This document shows positions 32,501-41,149 of a stretch of DNA of 64,000 nucleotides, piece after piece. The notes under the pieces were generated by a model that had not been told where the DNA came from, searched no databases, and worked only from the letters and a program-made list of their open reading frames with translations. Numbering within the stretch: position 1 is the stretch's first letter; each line of letters starts with the position of its first letter. A program made the position numbers and the translations under genes. Origin of the DNA: Ga0077560 sp046330435 (GTDB lineage: Bacteria; Actinomycetota; Thermoleophilia; Miltoncostaeales; Miltoncostaeaceae); assembly GCA_046330435.1 (NCBI GenBank), contig JAXLST010000007.1, positions 310,001 to 374,000 on the forward strand. The letters are read 5' to 3'.

Positions 32501-33481
32501 GTGAACGGACCACTCGACTTCGCGGTCCCCCTGTGGGTCTGGATCGCCTTCGCGGCCGCCATCGTCGCGATGCTCGCGATCGACCTGTTCCTGCACCGGG
32601 ACGACCATGAGGTGTCGTTCCGCGAGGCCGCCATCTGGAGCGGCATCTGGATCGGCGCCGGCCTGGCGTTCGGCGTGGTGCTGTGGGCCTGGCAGGGCGG
32701 CGAGGTCGCCGCCACCTACTACTCCGCGTACCTCATCGAGAAGGCGCTGTCGGTGGACAACGTCTTCATCTTCGCGCTCATCTTCGGGTACTTCGCGGTG
32801 CCGCCCCGCTACCAGCACCGCGTCCTGTTCTGGGGCGTCATCGGCGCCCTCGTGCTGCGGCTGGTGTTCATCTTCGTGGGCGCCGGGCTGCTGGAGGCGT
32901 TCTTCTGGACCGCCTACGTGTTCGGCGTCTTCCTCGTCTACACCGGCTACAAGATGGCCTTCCGGCACGACGAGCCCACCGACCCCGAGCGCAACCCCAT
33001 GGTCCGGCTGGTGCGGCGGGTCATGGAGGTGGACCCCCGCTACCACGGCAACCACTTCGTGATCCGGCGGGACGGCAAGCGCGTCGCGACGCTGCTGCTG
33101 GTCGCCCTGGTCGCCATCGAGGCGAGCGACCTGGTGTTCGCCATCGACTCGGTGGCGGCGGTCCTGGCGATCACCACCAACACGTTCGTGGTGTGGGCGT
33201 CCATCGCGCTCGCGGTGCTCGGCCTGCGGGCCCTGTACTTCTGCCTCGCCGGCCTGCTCAAGCGCTTCGTGCACCTGCACTACGGCCTGGCGTTCCTGCT
33301 GGCCTTCGCGGGGGTGAAGCTCATCCTCTCCGAGACGCCCGTCGGGAAGCTGCCCGTGTGGCTGTCGCTGTCGGTCATCACCCTGACCCTGGCGGTGAGC
33401 ATCGTCTGGTCGCTGCTCGACACCCGCGGCGACCCGGACGACCACCGGGAGGAGGTCAGCCCTCCGGCGGCGGCGCGCTGA
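32501..33481 (+). CDS. TerC-family membrane protein (probable Mn exporter)
   Basis: 326 residues with about nine membrane helices. Family marks are LIEKALSVDNVFIFALIFGYFAVP in the first half and ALVAIEASDLVFAIDSVAAVLAITTNTFVVW in the second, each with intramembrane Asp/Glu. TerC proteins such as Alx and MeeF-type members move manganese out of the cytosol or load exported enzymes. The GTG at 32501 lies at the end of a riboswitch leader, with GGGAGAACCTCCTCC just before. The 3' end overlaps a small antisense-strand gene by 26 bases. Confidence 0.92.
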   Translation: MNGPLDFAVPLWVWIAFAAAIVAMLAIDLFLHRDDHEVSFREAAIWSGIWIGAGLAFGVVLWAWQGGEVAATYYSAYLIEKALSVDNVFIFALIFGYFAVPPRYQHRVLFWGVIGALVLRLVFIFVGAGLLEAFFWTAYVFGVFLVYTGYKMAFRHDEPTDPERNPMVRLVRRVMEVDPRYHGNHFVIRRDGKRVATLLLVALVAIEASDLVFAIDSVAAVLAITTNTFVVWASIALAVLGLRALYFCLAGLLKRFVHLHYGLAFLLAFAGVKLILSETPVGKLPVWLSLSVITLTLAVSIVWSLLDTRGDPDDHREEVSPPAAAR

Positions 33482-33623
33482 TCTCGACCGGCAGGCCCTG
33501 CAGGCCCAGCGCGGCGACCGGGTCGCCGGCGCCCATGAGGGCCAGCAGGGCCAGCGCCCCCTCGTCGCCCAGGGCGGCGGCGAGGACGGCGCCGAGCGCG
33601 TCCCGGGGGTCGTCGCGGCTCAC
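33456..33623 (-). CDS. Small 55-residue protein
   Basis: A short frame (SRDDPRDALGAVLAAALGDEGALALLALMGAGDP, in pieces) with a helical Ala/Leu-rich middle and an end VEISAPPPEG. No family recognised. It starts at a GTG in a GTGA overlap (33620-33623) with the membrane protein gene upstream, which supports real translation, and its end runs 26 bases into terC on the other strand. Confidence 0.5.
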   Translation of the reverse strand: MSRDDPRDALGAVLAAALGDEGALALLALMGAGDPVAALGLQGLPVEISAPPPEG

Positions 33624-34342
33624 CACCGCCCGGCCCCCGCGACCGTCGCGGCCAGGACGAGGGCGAACTCGGTGGCGAGCAGCCAGCCCATGAGCGCCGT
33701 CACGGCCCGCCGCCGGGCGACGACCAGCTCGCCCACGATGCCGGCGGCGACCCGCCGTGCGGCCATGGCGCGCTGCGGGTCGGGGTGGCCCGGGTCGGGC
33801 GGGGCGGTCAGTGGCGGCGCCCATTCGCCGGTCACGGCGGCCAGGCACAGTCCCAGGCCGGCCACCGGCGCGGCGGTGAGCAGCAGCAGGGCGATGGTGC
33901 CGCACGCGCCGGCGACGATGCCGTCCGGCCCCGGCAGCAGCCACACGGGCGCGCTCGCCAGCAGGCCCAGCCCGCCGATGGCGGTCATCCACCAGGCGCG
34001 GCGCTCCAGCAGGTCGGCGACGGCCGCCAGGGCGCGCTCCCGCCGCCGCGCCTCGTCGTCGTGGAACCGCAGGAGGCCGGGGCCCGCGGCGCCCAGCTCG
34101 CGGGCGAGGGCCGCGCCGTCACGCCGGGGCGGCGCCGGCACCGCCGCGACGAGCCGGGCGGCGGTGACCAGGAGCACCAGGGCGGCGGCCGCCGTTCCGG
34201 CGACCAGCCAGGCGGCGCCCTCCACCCGACCGGACCCCGTGGCGGCGCCCACGACCACGGCCGTCGCCGCCACCACGCCCAGCGTGATCGCGGCGGTCGT
34301 GGCCGGGGCGGCCGCCTCCGGATCCGGGTCGCCGCGGCTCAG
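33620..34342 (-). CDS. Membrane protein of unknown function
   Basis: About 240 residues with four likely membrane helices as two pairs: near residues 13-32 and 42-63, then about 122-142 and 147-172, plus a last hydrophobic segment at the C-terminus (GWLLATEFALVLAATV). Between them is a soluble helical part, ELGAAGPGLLRFHDDEARRRERALAAVADLLERR. The frame has no ATG or GTG at its head; a CTG at 34342 forms a CTGA overlap with msrB. Starting at a later GTG would cut into the first helix. No family recognised. Probably an msrB operon member. Confidence 0.6.
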   Translation of the reverse strand: MSRGDPDPEAAAPATTAAITLGVVAATAVVVGAATGSGRVEGAAWLVAGTAAAALVLLVTAARLVAAVPAPPRRDGAALARELGAAGPGLLRFHDDEARRRERALAAVADLLERRAWWMTAIGGLGLLASAPVWLLPGPDGIVAGACGTIALLLLTAAPVAGLGLCLAAVTGEWAPPLTAPPDPGHPDPQRAMAARRVAAGIVGELVVARRRAVTALMGWLLATEFALVLAATVAGAGRW

Positions 34343-34749
34343 CCGGGTTCCCCGTCCTCGCGCGGGGCGAGCTCCAGGGACGCGGAGTTCATGCAGAAGC
34401 GCAGCCCGGTGGGCTGCGGGCCATCCGGGAACACGTGCCCCAGGTGCGCGTCGCAGGACGCGCAGACCACCTCGGTGCGCGTCATGCCGTGGGAGGTGTC
34501 GGTGCGGCCCTCCACGGCGCCGTCCGCCACCGGGCGGGTGAAGCTGGGCCACCCGGTGCCGGAGTCGAACTTGTCGCCGGCGTCGAACAGCGGCTCTCCG
34601 CAGCACACGCAGCGGTACACGCCGTCGTCGTGGCAATCCCAGTACCGGCCGGTGAAGGCGCGCTCCGTGGCGCCCTGCCGGGTCACGGCGTACTGCTCCG
34701 GGCTGAGGCGCGCGCGCCACTCGGCGTCGCGCGGGTCGTCGGCTGCCAT
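34339..34749 (-). CDS. msrB: Peptide-methionine (R)-S-oxide reductase
   Basis: Repairs oxidised methionine (R form) in proteins. It has 136 residues. Four zinc cysteines occur as CVCC and CASC. The catalytic Cys is in GLRFCMNSASLEL near the C-terminus, and GTGWPSFTRP and VEGRTDTSHGM are the usual substrate-site motifs. The ATG at 34749 gives the standard length. No msrA is adjacent. The downstream membrane protein overlaps by four bases. Confidence 0.95.
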   Translation of the reverse strand: MAADDPRDAEWRARLSPEQYAVTRQGATERAFTGRYWDCHDDGVYRCVCCGEPLFDAGDKFDSGTGWPSFTRPVADGAVEGRTDTSHGMTRTEVVCASCDAHLGHVFPDGPQPTGLRFCMNSASLELAPREDGEPG

Positions 34750-34843
34750 GCGGCCCCCTCGGATCGTGGGTCGATTACATCCCCGCCACCGATGATGCCG
34801 CAACCCGGCATGTCGTCGCCGCCGGCTGGGAGCATGTGCGGCG

Positions 34844-36091
34844 ATGACGACACGGGACCGCCTCTCGCGACGCCTGGGACCCGGCTGGGCGCTGGTGACC
34901 GGCCTGGGGGCCATGCTCGGCGCCGGGGTGTTCGGCGCGGTGGGGCCCGCGGCCGGGTCGGCGGGGTCCGCCCTGCTGCTGGCGCTGGTGCTGGCCGGGG
35001 CCGTCGCCGCGTGCAACGCCGCAAGCTCCGCGCGGCTCGCCGCCCGGTACCCGGAGTCCGGCGGCGCCTACGCGTACGCCGGCCGCCGGCTGGGGCCGCC
35101 GTACGGGTTCGCCGCCGGGTGGGCGTTCACGGCGGGCAAGCTCGCCTCCTGCGCGGCGATGGCGCTGGTGCTGGGCAACCACGTGTGGCCGGAGCATCCG
35201 CGGGTGCCGGCGCTGGTGGCCATCGCCGCCTGCACGGCCGTGAACCACATGGGCATCACCAAGACCGCCGGCGCGACCGCGGCCGTGCTCGCCCTGGTGG
35301 CGGCGGGGCTCGTGGCGGCCGTCGTGGGCGCGCTGGCCGGCGGGCAGGCCGACCCGGGCCGCATCGCGGACGCGTGGACCGCGACGCCGGGCGGGGTGCT
35401 GGAGGCCGCGGGCTTCCTGTTCTTCGCGTTCGCCGGGTACGCGCGGCTCGCGACCCTCGGCGAGGAGGTCCGGGACCCGGAGCGCACGATCCCGCGTGCC
35501 ATCGCCCTGAGCGTGGCCATCGCGTTCGCGGTGTACGCGGTGGTGATGACCGCGGCCCTCATGGCGGTGCGCCCCGAGGTCCTGGCCGCCTCGCCGCGCC
35601 CGCTGGTGGCGGCGGTGAACGCCGGGAGCCTCGACGCCCTCGCCCCCGTGGTGTCCGCGGCGGCCGCGGTGGCCAGCCTGGGGGTGCTGCTGTCCCTGCT
35701 GGCCGGCGTGAGCCGCACCGTGTTCGCCATGGCGCGCAAGGGCGACATGCCCCGGCCGCTGCGCACCGTGCACCGGCGGCGGCGCGTGCCGCACGTGGCC
35801 GGGCTCGCCGCGGGCGTGGCCGTGGCCGCGGTGGTCGCCGTGGCCGACGTGCGCGGCGCCATCGGATTCTCGAGCGTGCTGGTGCTCGTCTACTACGCCC
35901 TGGCGAACGCGTCGGCGCTGGGGCTTCCCGCGGGACGGCTCGGGGTGCCGCGGGCCCTGGCGGTGGCGGGCCTGCTGGGCTGCCTGCTCGTGGCGGCGGC
36001 CCTGCCGCCGTCCAGCGTCCTTGCCGCCGCGGGGATCATGATGCTGGGCTTCGCGGGCTGGGTGCTGCGCCCAGTGCGGGTGCCGCGGTAG
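34844..36091 (+). CDS. APC-family amino-acid permease
   Basis: A cytoplasmic-membrane transporter of 415 residues with about twelve helices. LGPGWALVTGLGAMLGAGVFGAVGPAAG is the family's unwound first helix with the GAGVFG substrate loop; ARYPESGGAYAYAGRRLGPPYGFAAGW and FAGYARLATLGEEVRDPERTIPRAI are further marks. The specific amino acid cannot be told. The ATG at 34844 follows GAGCAT by 8 bases, a variant of the leaderless pattern. Its TAG stop is part of a TAGGCT hexamer (36089-36094). Confidence 0.88.
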   Translation: MTTRDRLSRRLGPGWALVTGLGAMLGAGVFGAVGPAAGSAGSALLLALVLAGAVAACNAASSARLAARYPESGGAYAYAGRRLGPPYGFAAGWAFTAGKLASCAAMALVLGNHVWPEHPRVPALVAIAACTAVNHMGITKTAGATAAVLALVAAGLVAAVVGALAGGQADPGRIADAWTATPGGVLEAAGFLFFAFAGYARLATLGEEVRDPERTIPRAIALSVAIAFAVYAVVMTAALMAVRPEVLAASPRPLVAAVNAGSLDALAPVVSAAAAVASLGVLLSLLAGVSRTVFAMARKGDMPRPLRTVHRRRRVPHVAGLAAGVAVAAVVAVADVRGAIGFSSVLVLVYYALANASALGLPAGRLGVPRALAVAGLLGCLLVAAALPPSSVLAAAGIMMLGFAGWVLRPVRVPR

Positions 36092-36174
36092 GCTCGCCGC
36101 GACGCCTCTGACGCGCAACCCGTCACACATCCCGGCCGTCACGGCCTCCCGCACCGCCGCCCCGGCATCCGCCG

Positions 36175-36993
36175 GTGCGGCGGCCTCGGTCATCTGAGCC
36201 GCCCGCGGCGCCCGACGGCGCGCGGGCCGACGACGGGAGCGATGCGTTGCTACACGGCGACGATCTCGAGGTGTTCTTCACCGGAGCCGCCCTGGACTTC
36301 TGGGCCGCGGCGGTGCCGGAGTGCGTGACCCGGGCGGAGGTGGACGCGCTGTGCGCCCTCGCCGGCATCCGGCGGGGGACGCGGGTGCTCGACGCACCCT
36401 GCGGCCTGGGCCGCCACAGCCTGGCGCTGGCGGCGCTGGGCGCGGAGGTGACCGGGGTGGACATCACCGGGCAGGCGATCGCGGCGGCCCGCCGGGACGC
36501 CCGCCGCCGGGGGCTGGCGGTGCGGTTCCTGCGCGCCGACGCCCGGGCGGTGCACGTCCGCGACGCGGACGTGGCCGTGTGCCTGGGCAACAGCCTGGGG
36601 TACGGGGGGTTCGACGACGCCGCCGCCATGGCCGCGGCGCTCGCCGGGTCGCTGCGGCACGGCGGCCGGCTCGTGCTCGAGCTGGGCGCCACCGTGGAAT
36701 GCGCCCCTCCGGCGGCGCCCTCCGAGGACCGGCACACCGCCGGCGCGGTGACCATGGAGCTGCGGCACCGCTGGGACGTGATGGCCGGGGCCCGTGTCAC
36801 GGCCTTCCGGTTCCTGCGTGACGGCGAGCCGCCGGTCACGCGCATCCTCTCCCAGTGGACGCCCACGGCCGGCGAGCTGGTGCGCCTGCTCGCCGTGAAC
36901 GGCGTGCGCACCACCGCCCTGCACGGCGGGTGGGCGGGGGAGCCCTACGTGCCCGGCGCCCAGCGCCTGGTGCTGGTGGGCGTCCGCACCTGA
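36175..36993 (+). CDS. Class I SAM-dependent methyltransferase
   Basis: 272 residues, soluble. The Rossmann methyltransferase core has motif I VLDAPCGLGRHS (a Cys replaces the usual Gly in DxGxGxG), motif II VTGVDITGQAI, motif III RADAR, and motif IV CLGNSLGYGGFDD. The C-terminal part (RILSQWTPTAGELVRLL) is typical of small-molecule methylases. The GTG at 36175 gives 24 Arg/Pro residues before the domain; a TTG at 36247 (LLHGDDLEVFF) is a good alternative. TAGGCT at 36089 may be the promoter, with an 80-base leader. Substrate unknown. Confidence 0.85.
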   Translation: MRRPRSSEPPAAPDGARADDGSDALLHGDDLEVFFTGAALDFWAAAVPECVTRAEVDALCALAGIRRGTRVLDAPCGLGRHSLALAALGAEVTGVDITGQAIAAARRDARRRGLAVRFLRADARAVHVRDADVAVCLGNSLGYGGFDDAAAMAAALAGSLRHGGRLVLELGATVECAPPAAPSEDRHTAGAVTMELRHRWDVMAGARVTAFRFLRDGEPPVTRILSQWTPTAGELVRLLAVNGVRTTALHGGWAGEPYVPGAQRLVLVGVRT

Positions 36994-36994
36994 C

Positions 36995-37012
36995 GGGCCG
37001 TCCGCGCGGCCC
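36995..37012. terminator. Short hairpin between convergent genes
   Basis: GGGCCG (36995-37000) pairs with CGGCCC (37007-37012) around TCCGCG. It lies between the facing stops at 36993 and 37019. The stem is short, so support is modest. Confidence 0.4.
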
Positions 37013-37018
37013 GCACGC

Positions 37019-38923
37019 TCAGCGCAGGCGCAGCGTGCGGGTCGCGGTGGCGGTGCCGCCCGGTCCGGTGAGGGTGACCGTGATCCGGTGGGTCCCTGCG
37101 GCCTTCCCGATCCGCAGGGTCGCCGTGCCCGCGGTGAGGGTGACCGTCGCCCGCTTCACGGTCTTCCACCTGGCGGCGTCGGTGCAGCGGGTCCTGGCGG
37201 TGCCCTTCCGCATGGCGCACGCGGCGAGCGCCCGGGTGAGCGCGGCGCCCTTGGGGCGCTGCGCGGCGATCACCAGGGCGGCGCTCGTCGCGTTCGACGC
37301 GCGGACGGTGATGACGCCCTTCGCGGCGGTCAGCGCGGTGAGGGCCGGTGCCGTGCCGGGAGCGGAGGGGGTGGTGGGCGCGGGGCCCGGCGCGGAGGCC
37401 GGCGGGTCGAACCCCGGGTCGGTGGGCGGGGCACCGGTGAACGTGCCCTCGCCCGTGACCGTGCGCACCAGCGATCCGGCGGGGTCGTCGCTCGGCAGGG
37501 TGAGGGTGTCGGTGACCGTGCCCACCTCCACGGGGTCGAACGACAGCGTCACCGTGCACGTGGCCCCCGGGTTCACCACGGCGCCGGCGCAGGTGCCGCC
37601 GGTCACCGAGAACACCGCGCCGTCGGCGCCCGTGACGGTGGGCGTGCCGAACGTGATGGGGGTGGTGCCGGAGCTGGTGACCGTGAGCGTGGCGCTCACG
37701 GCACCGCCCGTCGCGGCGTCCACGGGCCCCAGGTCCACGGCCCCCGCGGCGGCGGTCGCGGCGGGATCGGAGGCGGCCACGCGCAGGCCGTTCGCGCCCG
37801 TGCTGTGGTAGGCGATGACGGGGCGGTCGTGGGCGTCCATGGCGATTGCGCTCGCGTCGCCCGCGTTGTCGGCATCCACGACGGTGATGGTCTCGTCGCC
37901 GCCGGTGCACGCCCGGTCGTTGCACTCCATCAGCTTGAGGTCGCCGTTGGTGGTGTCGTGGTAGCTGATCACCGGGTTGCCGGCGGCGTTCACGGTGATC
38001 GCGCTGTGGTCGCCCACGTCGCCCGGTGCGTCGGCGGCCACCGGAGGGCCGGGCGCGCCCGGGGTGCAGGAGGCGTCGGCGCACCTGGCGACCCGGAGGT
38101 CGTGGGTCTCGTCGGCGTAGTAGCTGATGATCGGCCGGCCGTCCGGGGGCACGACCATCGCCGGCGCGTCGCCGGCGTCACCCGTGGTCGCGACCGGGTT
38201 CACCGTCTCGTCGTTTCCGGTGCACGCCGCGTCGTTGCAGCGCATGAAGAACAGGTCCGCGCTGCCGCTGTTGAGGACGCTGAAGGCGATCACCGGCTTG
38301 CCGTCCTGGCCGATGCCGATGGCGTTCCCGAACCCCGCCGCGTCGGTCGAATACACGGTGGTGACCGTCTCGTCGCCGCCGGCGCACGCCGCGTCGTTGC
38401 ACTTCATGACCTTCAGGTCGTAGGCCGTGGCGTCGTGGTAGGCGATGACGGGGAACCCGTCGGCGGGGACCGCGATCGACACGTTCCCGATGACGAAGGA
38501 GGTGCCGTCCACCGTGCCCGCGGTGTCCCCGCCGCCGGCGCAGGCCAGGTCGTTGCAGCGCCCCACCTCGAGGTCGTTGCCGGTGAGGTACTGGTAGGCG
38601 ACCACCGGCGTGCCGCCCGACAGCGCCATCGCCGACTCCCGCCCCGTCTGGAAGGTGTTGTCCAGCACCGAGATGTCCTCGTCGCCGCCGCGGCAGGTGC
38701 GGTCGTTGCACCGCGACACCAGGAGCCAGCCGTTCGTGCCGTCGTAGTGGCTGATCACCGGCAGGCCGTCCCCGGGGATCACCAGCGACGGCCACCAGCC
38801 CGTGTTGGACGGCTTCACGGTCGCCGGCCACAGGGTGGCGGCCGGTGCGGCGGCGGGCAGCAGGGCCGGGACGATGAGGGCGGCCGCGAGCAGGGTGCGG
38901 CGCCACGCGAGGCGAGGGGTCAT
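37019..38923 (-). CDS. Secreted seven-repeat protein with CND-x2-C motifs
   Basis: 634 residues. A signal peptide (1-29) is followed by seven repeats of about 50-57 residues (about 45-395), each built on DG.PVI(S/A)YHD, DLK(L/V)M.CND, a second Cys, and GGDETVT.V. Six repeats keep paired Cys (CNDxxC), probably disulfides. Seven units suggest a propeller. An ASH/HYDIN-like beta domain follows (about 405-505, with GTTPITFGTP and PGATCTVTLSFDP), then a Pro-rich linker and a C-terminal beta domain with one more Cys pair. The role is unknown; secreted or surface-bound is likely. It runs toward the methyltransferase gene and is separated from acsA by a long palindrome. Confidence 0.82.
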   Translation of the reverse strand: MTPRLAWRRTLLAAALIVPALLPAAAPAATLWPATVKPSNTGWWPSLVIPGDGLPVISHYDGTNGWLLVSRCNDRTCRGGDEDISVLDNTFQTGRESAMALSGGTPVVAYQYLTGNDLEVGRCNDLACAGGGDTAGTVDGTSFVIGNVSIAVPADGFPVIAYHDATAYDLKVMKCNDAACAGGDETVTTVYSTDAAGFGNAIGIGQDGKPVIAFSVLNSGSADLFFMRCNDAACTGNDETVNPVATTGDAGDAPAMVVPPDGRPIISYYADETHDLRVARCADASCTPGAPGPPVAADAPGDVGDHSAITVNAAGNPVISYHDTTNGDLKLMECNDRACTGGDETITVVDADNAGDASAIAMDAHDRPVIAYHSTGANGLRVAASDPAATAAAGAVDLGPVDAATGGAVSATLTVTSSGTTPITFGTPTVTGADGAVFSVTGGTCAGAVVNPGATCTVTLSFDPVEVGTVTDTLTLPSDDPAGSLVRTVTGEGTFTGAPPTDPGFDPPASAPGPAPTTPSAPGTAPALTALTAAKGVITVRASNATSAALVIAAQRPKGAALTRALAACAMRKGTARTRCTDAARWKTVKRATVTLTAGTATLRIGKAAGTHRITVTLTGPGGTATATRTLRLR

Positions 38924-38962
38924 AGGGGGGTGGATCGGTCCCCCCGGGGGACGGCTTGACGT

Positions 38963-39000
38963 CCGCGCCCGGGACCGCCCGCGGGCGGTCCCGGGCGCGG
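38963..39000. terminator. 38-bp perfect palindromic hairpin after acsA
   Basis: A perfect inverted repeat without spacer (arms 38963-38981 and 38982-39000, centre CCCGCGGG). It lies directly after the acsA stop on the minus strand and before the next gene on the same strand, so it probably ends acsA transcription. There is no T tract. Confidence 0.7.
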
Positions 39001-39004
39001 GGTG

Positions 39005-40981
39005 TCAGTCCTCCTCGTGCTGGCGGGCGGCGATGCGCTCGGTGAGGCTCGCCATGATCGTGGGGTCGCGCAGCGTGGTGACGTCACCCAGCTCGCGGCC
39101 CTCCGCGATGTCCCGCAGCAGGCGGCGCATGATCTTCCCCGACCGCGTCTTGGGGAGGTCGTGCGTCCAGATGATGCGCTTCGGCCGGGCCAGCTTCCCG
39201 ATGACCACGGCGATGTGCTCCCGGATCTTGTCGTCCAGGCCGTCGGTGTCGAGGCCCTCCTCCGGGGTGACGAACGCGACGATCGCCTGGCCGGTGAGGT
39301 CGTCGCTCTGGGCGACCACCGCCGCCTCGGCGACGTGCGGGTAGCTCACGATCGCGGACTCGACCTCCGCCGTGGAGAGGCGGTGGCCCGAGACGTTGAT
39401 GACGTCGTCGATGCGGCCCAGGATCCAGATGTCGCCGTCCGCGTCCATGCGGGCGGCGTCGCCGACGATGTACGTGTCCCGCCCGAAGCGGTTCCAGTAC
39501 GTCTCGACGTACCGGTCCGGGTCCTTGTAGAGCGTCCGCAGCATCGACGGCCACGGCCGGCGGATGATGAGGAGCCCCTGGCCCTCCTCGATGGGGTTGC
39601 CGTCGTTGTCGACGACCTCGGCGGAGATCCCCGGCAGCGGGCGCATCGCCGAGCCCGGCTTGGCGGCCGTGAGGCCCGGAATCGGCGAGATCATGATCGC
39701 GCCGGTCTCGGTCTGCCACCACGTGTCGACGATGGGGCACCGGCCCCCGCCGATCACCTGGTGGTACCAGAGCCACGCCTTGGGGTTGATGGGCTCGCCC
39801 ACCGACCCGAGCAGCCGCAGGCTCGAGAGGTCGTGCTTGTTGGGCTCCTCCGCCCCCCAGCTCATGCACGCCCGGATGGCGGTGGGCGCCGTGTAGAAGA
39901 TCGTGACCCCGAAGCGCTCGCACAGCTCCCACCAGATGGCGCGGTGCGGGTAGTCCGGCGCCCCCTCGTACATCACGCTGGTCGCGCCGTTCATCAGCGG
40001 CCCGTAGACGATGTACGTGTGCCCGGTGATCCAGCCGACGTCCGCGGAGCACCAGTAGACGTCCGACTCCGCCCTGAGGTCGAACACGTGCCGGTGGGTG
40101 TACGCCGCGCCGGTGAGGTAGCCGCCGGTGGTGTGCAGGATGCCCTTCGGCTTCGCGGTCGAGCCGGAGGTGTAGAGCACGAACAGGGGGTGCTCGGCGT
40201 CGAAGCCCTCGGCGGGGCAGACGGGGTCCGCGGCGCTCAGGATCTCGTCCCACCAGACGTCGCGGCCCTCGGTCATGGGGCAGTCGGCGCCGGTGTTCCG
40301 CACCACGACGATGTGCTCCAGCCGGTCGAGCGTGGCCATGTGGCCGTCCACCTCGGACTTCACCGGGGCCGCCTTGCCGCGGCGGCGGGCGGCGTCGACC
40401 GTGATGAGCGCCTTCGCCTCGCTGAACTCCATCCGCTCGCGGACCGCCTCGGCGGAGAACCCGCCGAACACCACGTTGTGCGGCGCGCCGATGCGGGCGC
40501 AGGCGAGCATCGCCACGACGACCTCGGGGATCATCGGCAGGTAGATGCCGACCACGTCGCCCGGGCCGATCCCCAGGGCCTTCAGGGCGTTGGCGGCCTT
40601 CTGGGTCTCCTCGTGCAGCCATGCGTAGGTGAGGGTGCGTTCCTCACCCTCCTCGCCCACCCAGTGGAACGCCACCCGGTCGCCCAGGCCGGCCTCCACG
40701 TGCCGGTCGAGGCAGTTGTACGAGGCGTTGATGCGGCCGCCGATGAACCACTTGGCGAACGGCGGGTCGGACCAGTCGAGGACGGTGTCCCAGCGCCGCT
40801 CCCAGTGGAGGGCGTCGGCCTGGGTCTCCCACCATGCCAGCGGGTCCGCCTCGGCCTGCGCCACGACGGACGGGTCATTCCAGATTGCGTTCTGCGCGAA
40901 CTCGGACGGCGGGGGGAAGCTCCCGGTCTTCAGGAGCTCCTCCAGGCGGTGCTCGAGCGCGTCACCGGAGAGCTTGGACAT
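39005..40981 (-). CDS. acsA: Acetyl-CoA synthetase
   Basis: Activates acetate with ATP and CoA to acetyl-CoA. It has 658 residues and belongs to the ANL adenylating family. Residues 1-120 have the Acs-type N-terminus (WWETQADALHWERRWDTVLDWSDPPFAKWF). The P-loop-like motif reads YTSGSTAKPKG, with Ala for the usual Gly. DTWWQTETG binds the adenylate, and the C-terminal lid has GRIDDVINVSGHRLSTAEVE and the regulatory lysine in TRSGKIMRR, where acetylation is known to switch the enzyme off. The ATG at 40981 follows TATCGT by 7 bases. Confidence 0.96.
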   Translation of the reverse strand: MSKLSGDALEHRLEELLKTGSFPPPSEFAQNAIWNDPSVVAQAEADPLAWWETQADALHWERRWDTVLDWSDPPFAKWFIGGRINASYNCLDRHVEAGLGDRVAFHWVGEEGEERTLTYAWLHEETQKAANALKALGIGPGDVVGIYLPMIPEVVVAMLACARIGAPHNVVFGGFSAEAVRERMEFSEAKALITVDAARRRGKAAPVKSEVDGHMATLDRLEHIVVVRNTGADCPMTEGRDVWWDEILSAADPVCPAEGFDAEHPLFVLYTSGSTAKPKGILHTTGGYLTGAAYTHRHVFDLRAESDVYWCSADVGWITGHTYIVYGPLMNGATSVMYEGAPDYPHRAIWWELCERFGVTIFYTAPTAIRACMSWGAEEPNKHDLSSLRLLGSVGEPINPKAWLWYHQVIGGGRCPIVDTWWQTETGAIMISPIPGLTAAKPGSAMRPLPGISAEVVDNDGNPIEEGQGLLIIRRPWPSMLRTLYKDPDRYVETYWNRFGRDTYIVGDAARMDADGDIWILGRIDDVINVSGHRLSTAEVESAIVSYPHVAEAAVVAQSDDLTGQAIVAFVTPEEGLDTDGLDDKIREHIAVVIGKLARPKRIIWTHDLPKTRSGKIMRRLLRDIAEGRELGDVTTLRDPTIMASLTERIAARQHEED

Positions 40982-40988
40982 GCGGGTG

Positions 40989-40994
40989 ACGATA
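40989..40994 (-). promoter_or_regulatory. TATCGT -10 element of acsA
   Basis: TATCGT on the minus strand ends 7 bases before the ATG at 40981. Fits the leaderless pattern. Confidence 0.5.
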
Positions 40995-41136
40995 CCCGGG
41001 CTTCGTGCGGTTTGTCTCCATCCCGAGGATCCGGGGCGGGTGCGGAGCCCCGATTCGGGGACCGGGCCCGCTTCGATCCCCCAGCGCGGCCGGGTTCCGG
41101 CGAGGGAGGTCCCGGACCGGGGTCCGGCGGCCCTGC

Positions 41137-41142
41137 GAGACT
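41137..41142 (+). promoter_or_regulatory. GAGACT, possible -10 of the YibE/F gene
   Basis: GAGACT ends 7 bases before the ATG at 41150. It has the spacing of the TANNNT elements but G for the first T. Confidence 0.3.
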
Positions 41143-41149
41143 CGCGCCG

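Noticed and set aside
37088..38959. Plus-strand frame of 623 codons opposite the seven-repeat protein
   Set aside because: A mirror of the repeated gene on the other strand, which has a signal peptide and clear repeats.
38963..39000. 38-bp palindrome as a possible operator or origin
   Set aside because: Its position directly behind the acsA stop and its self-pairing G/C arms fit a terminator better; no promoter elements are nearby.
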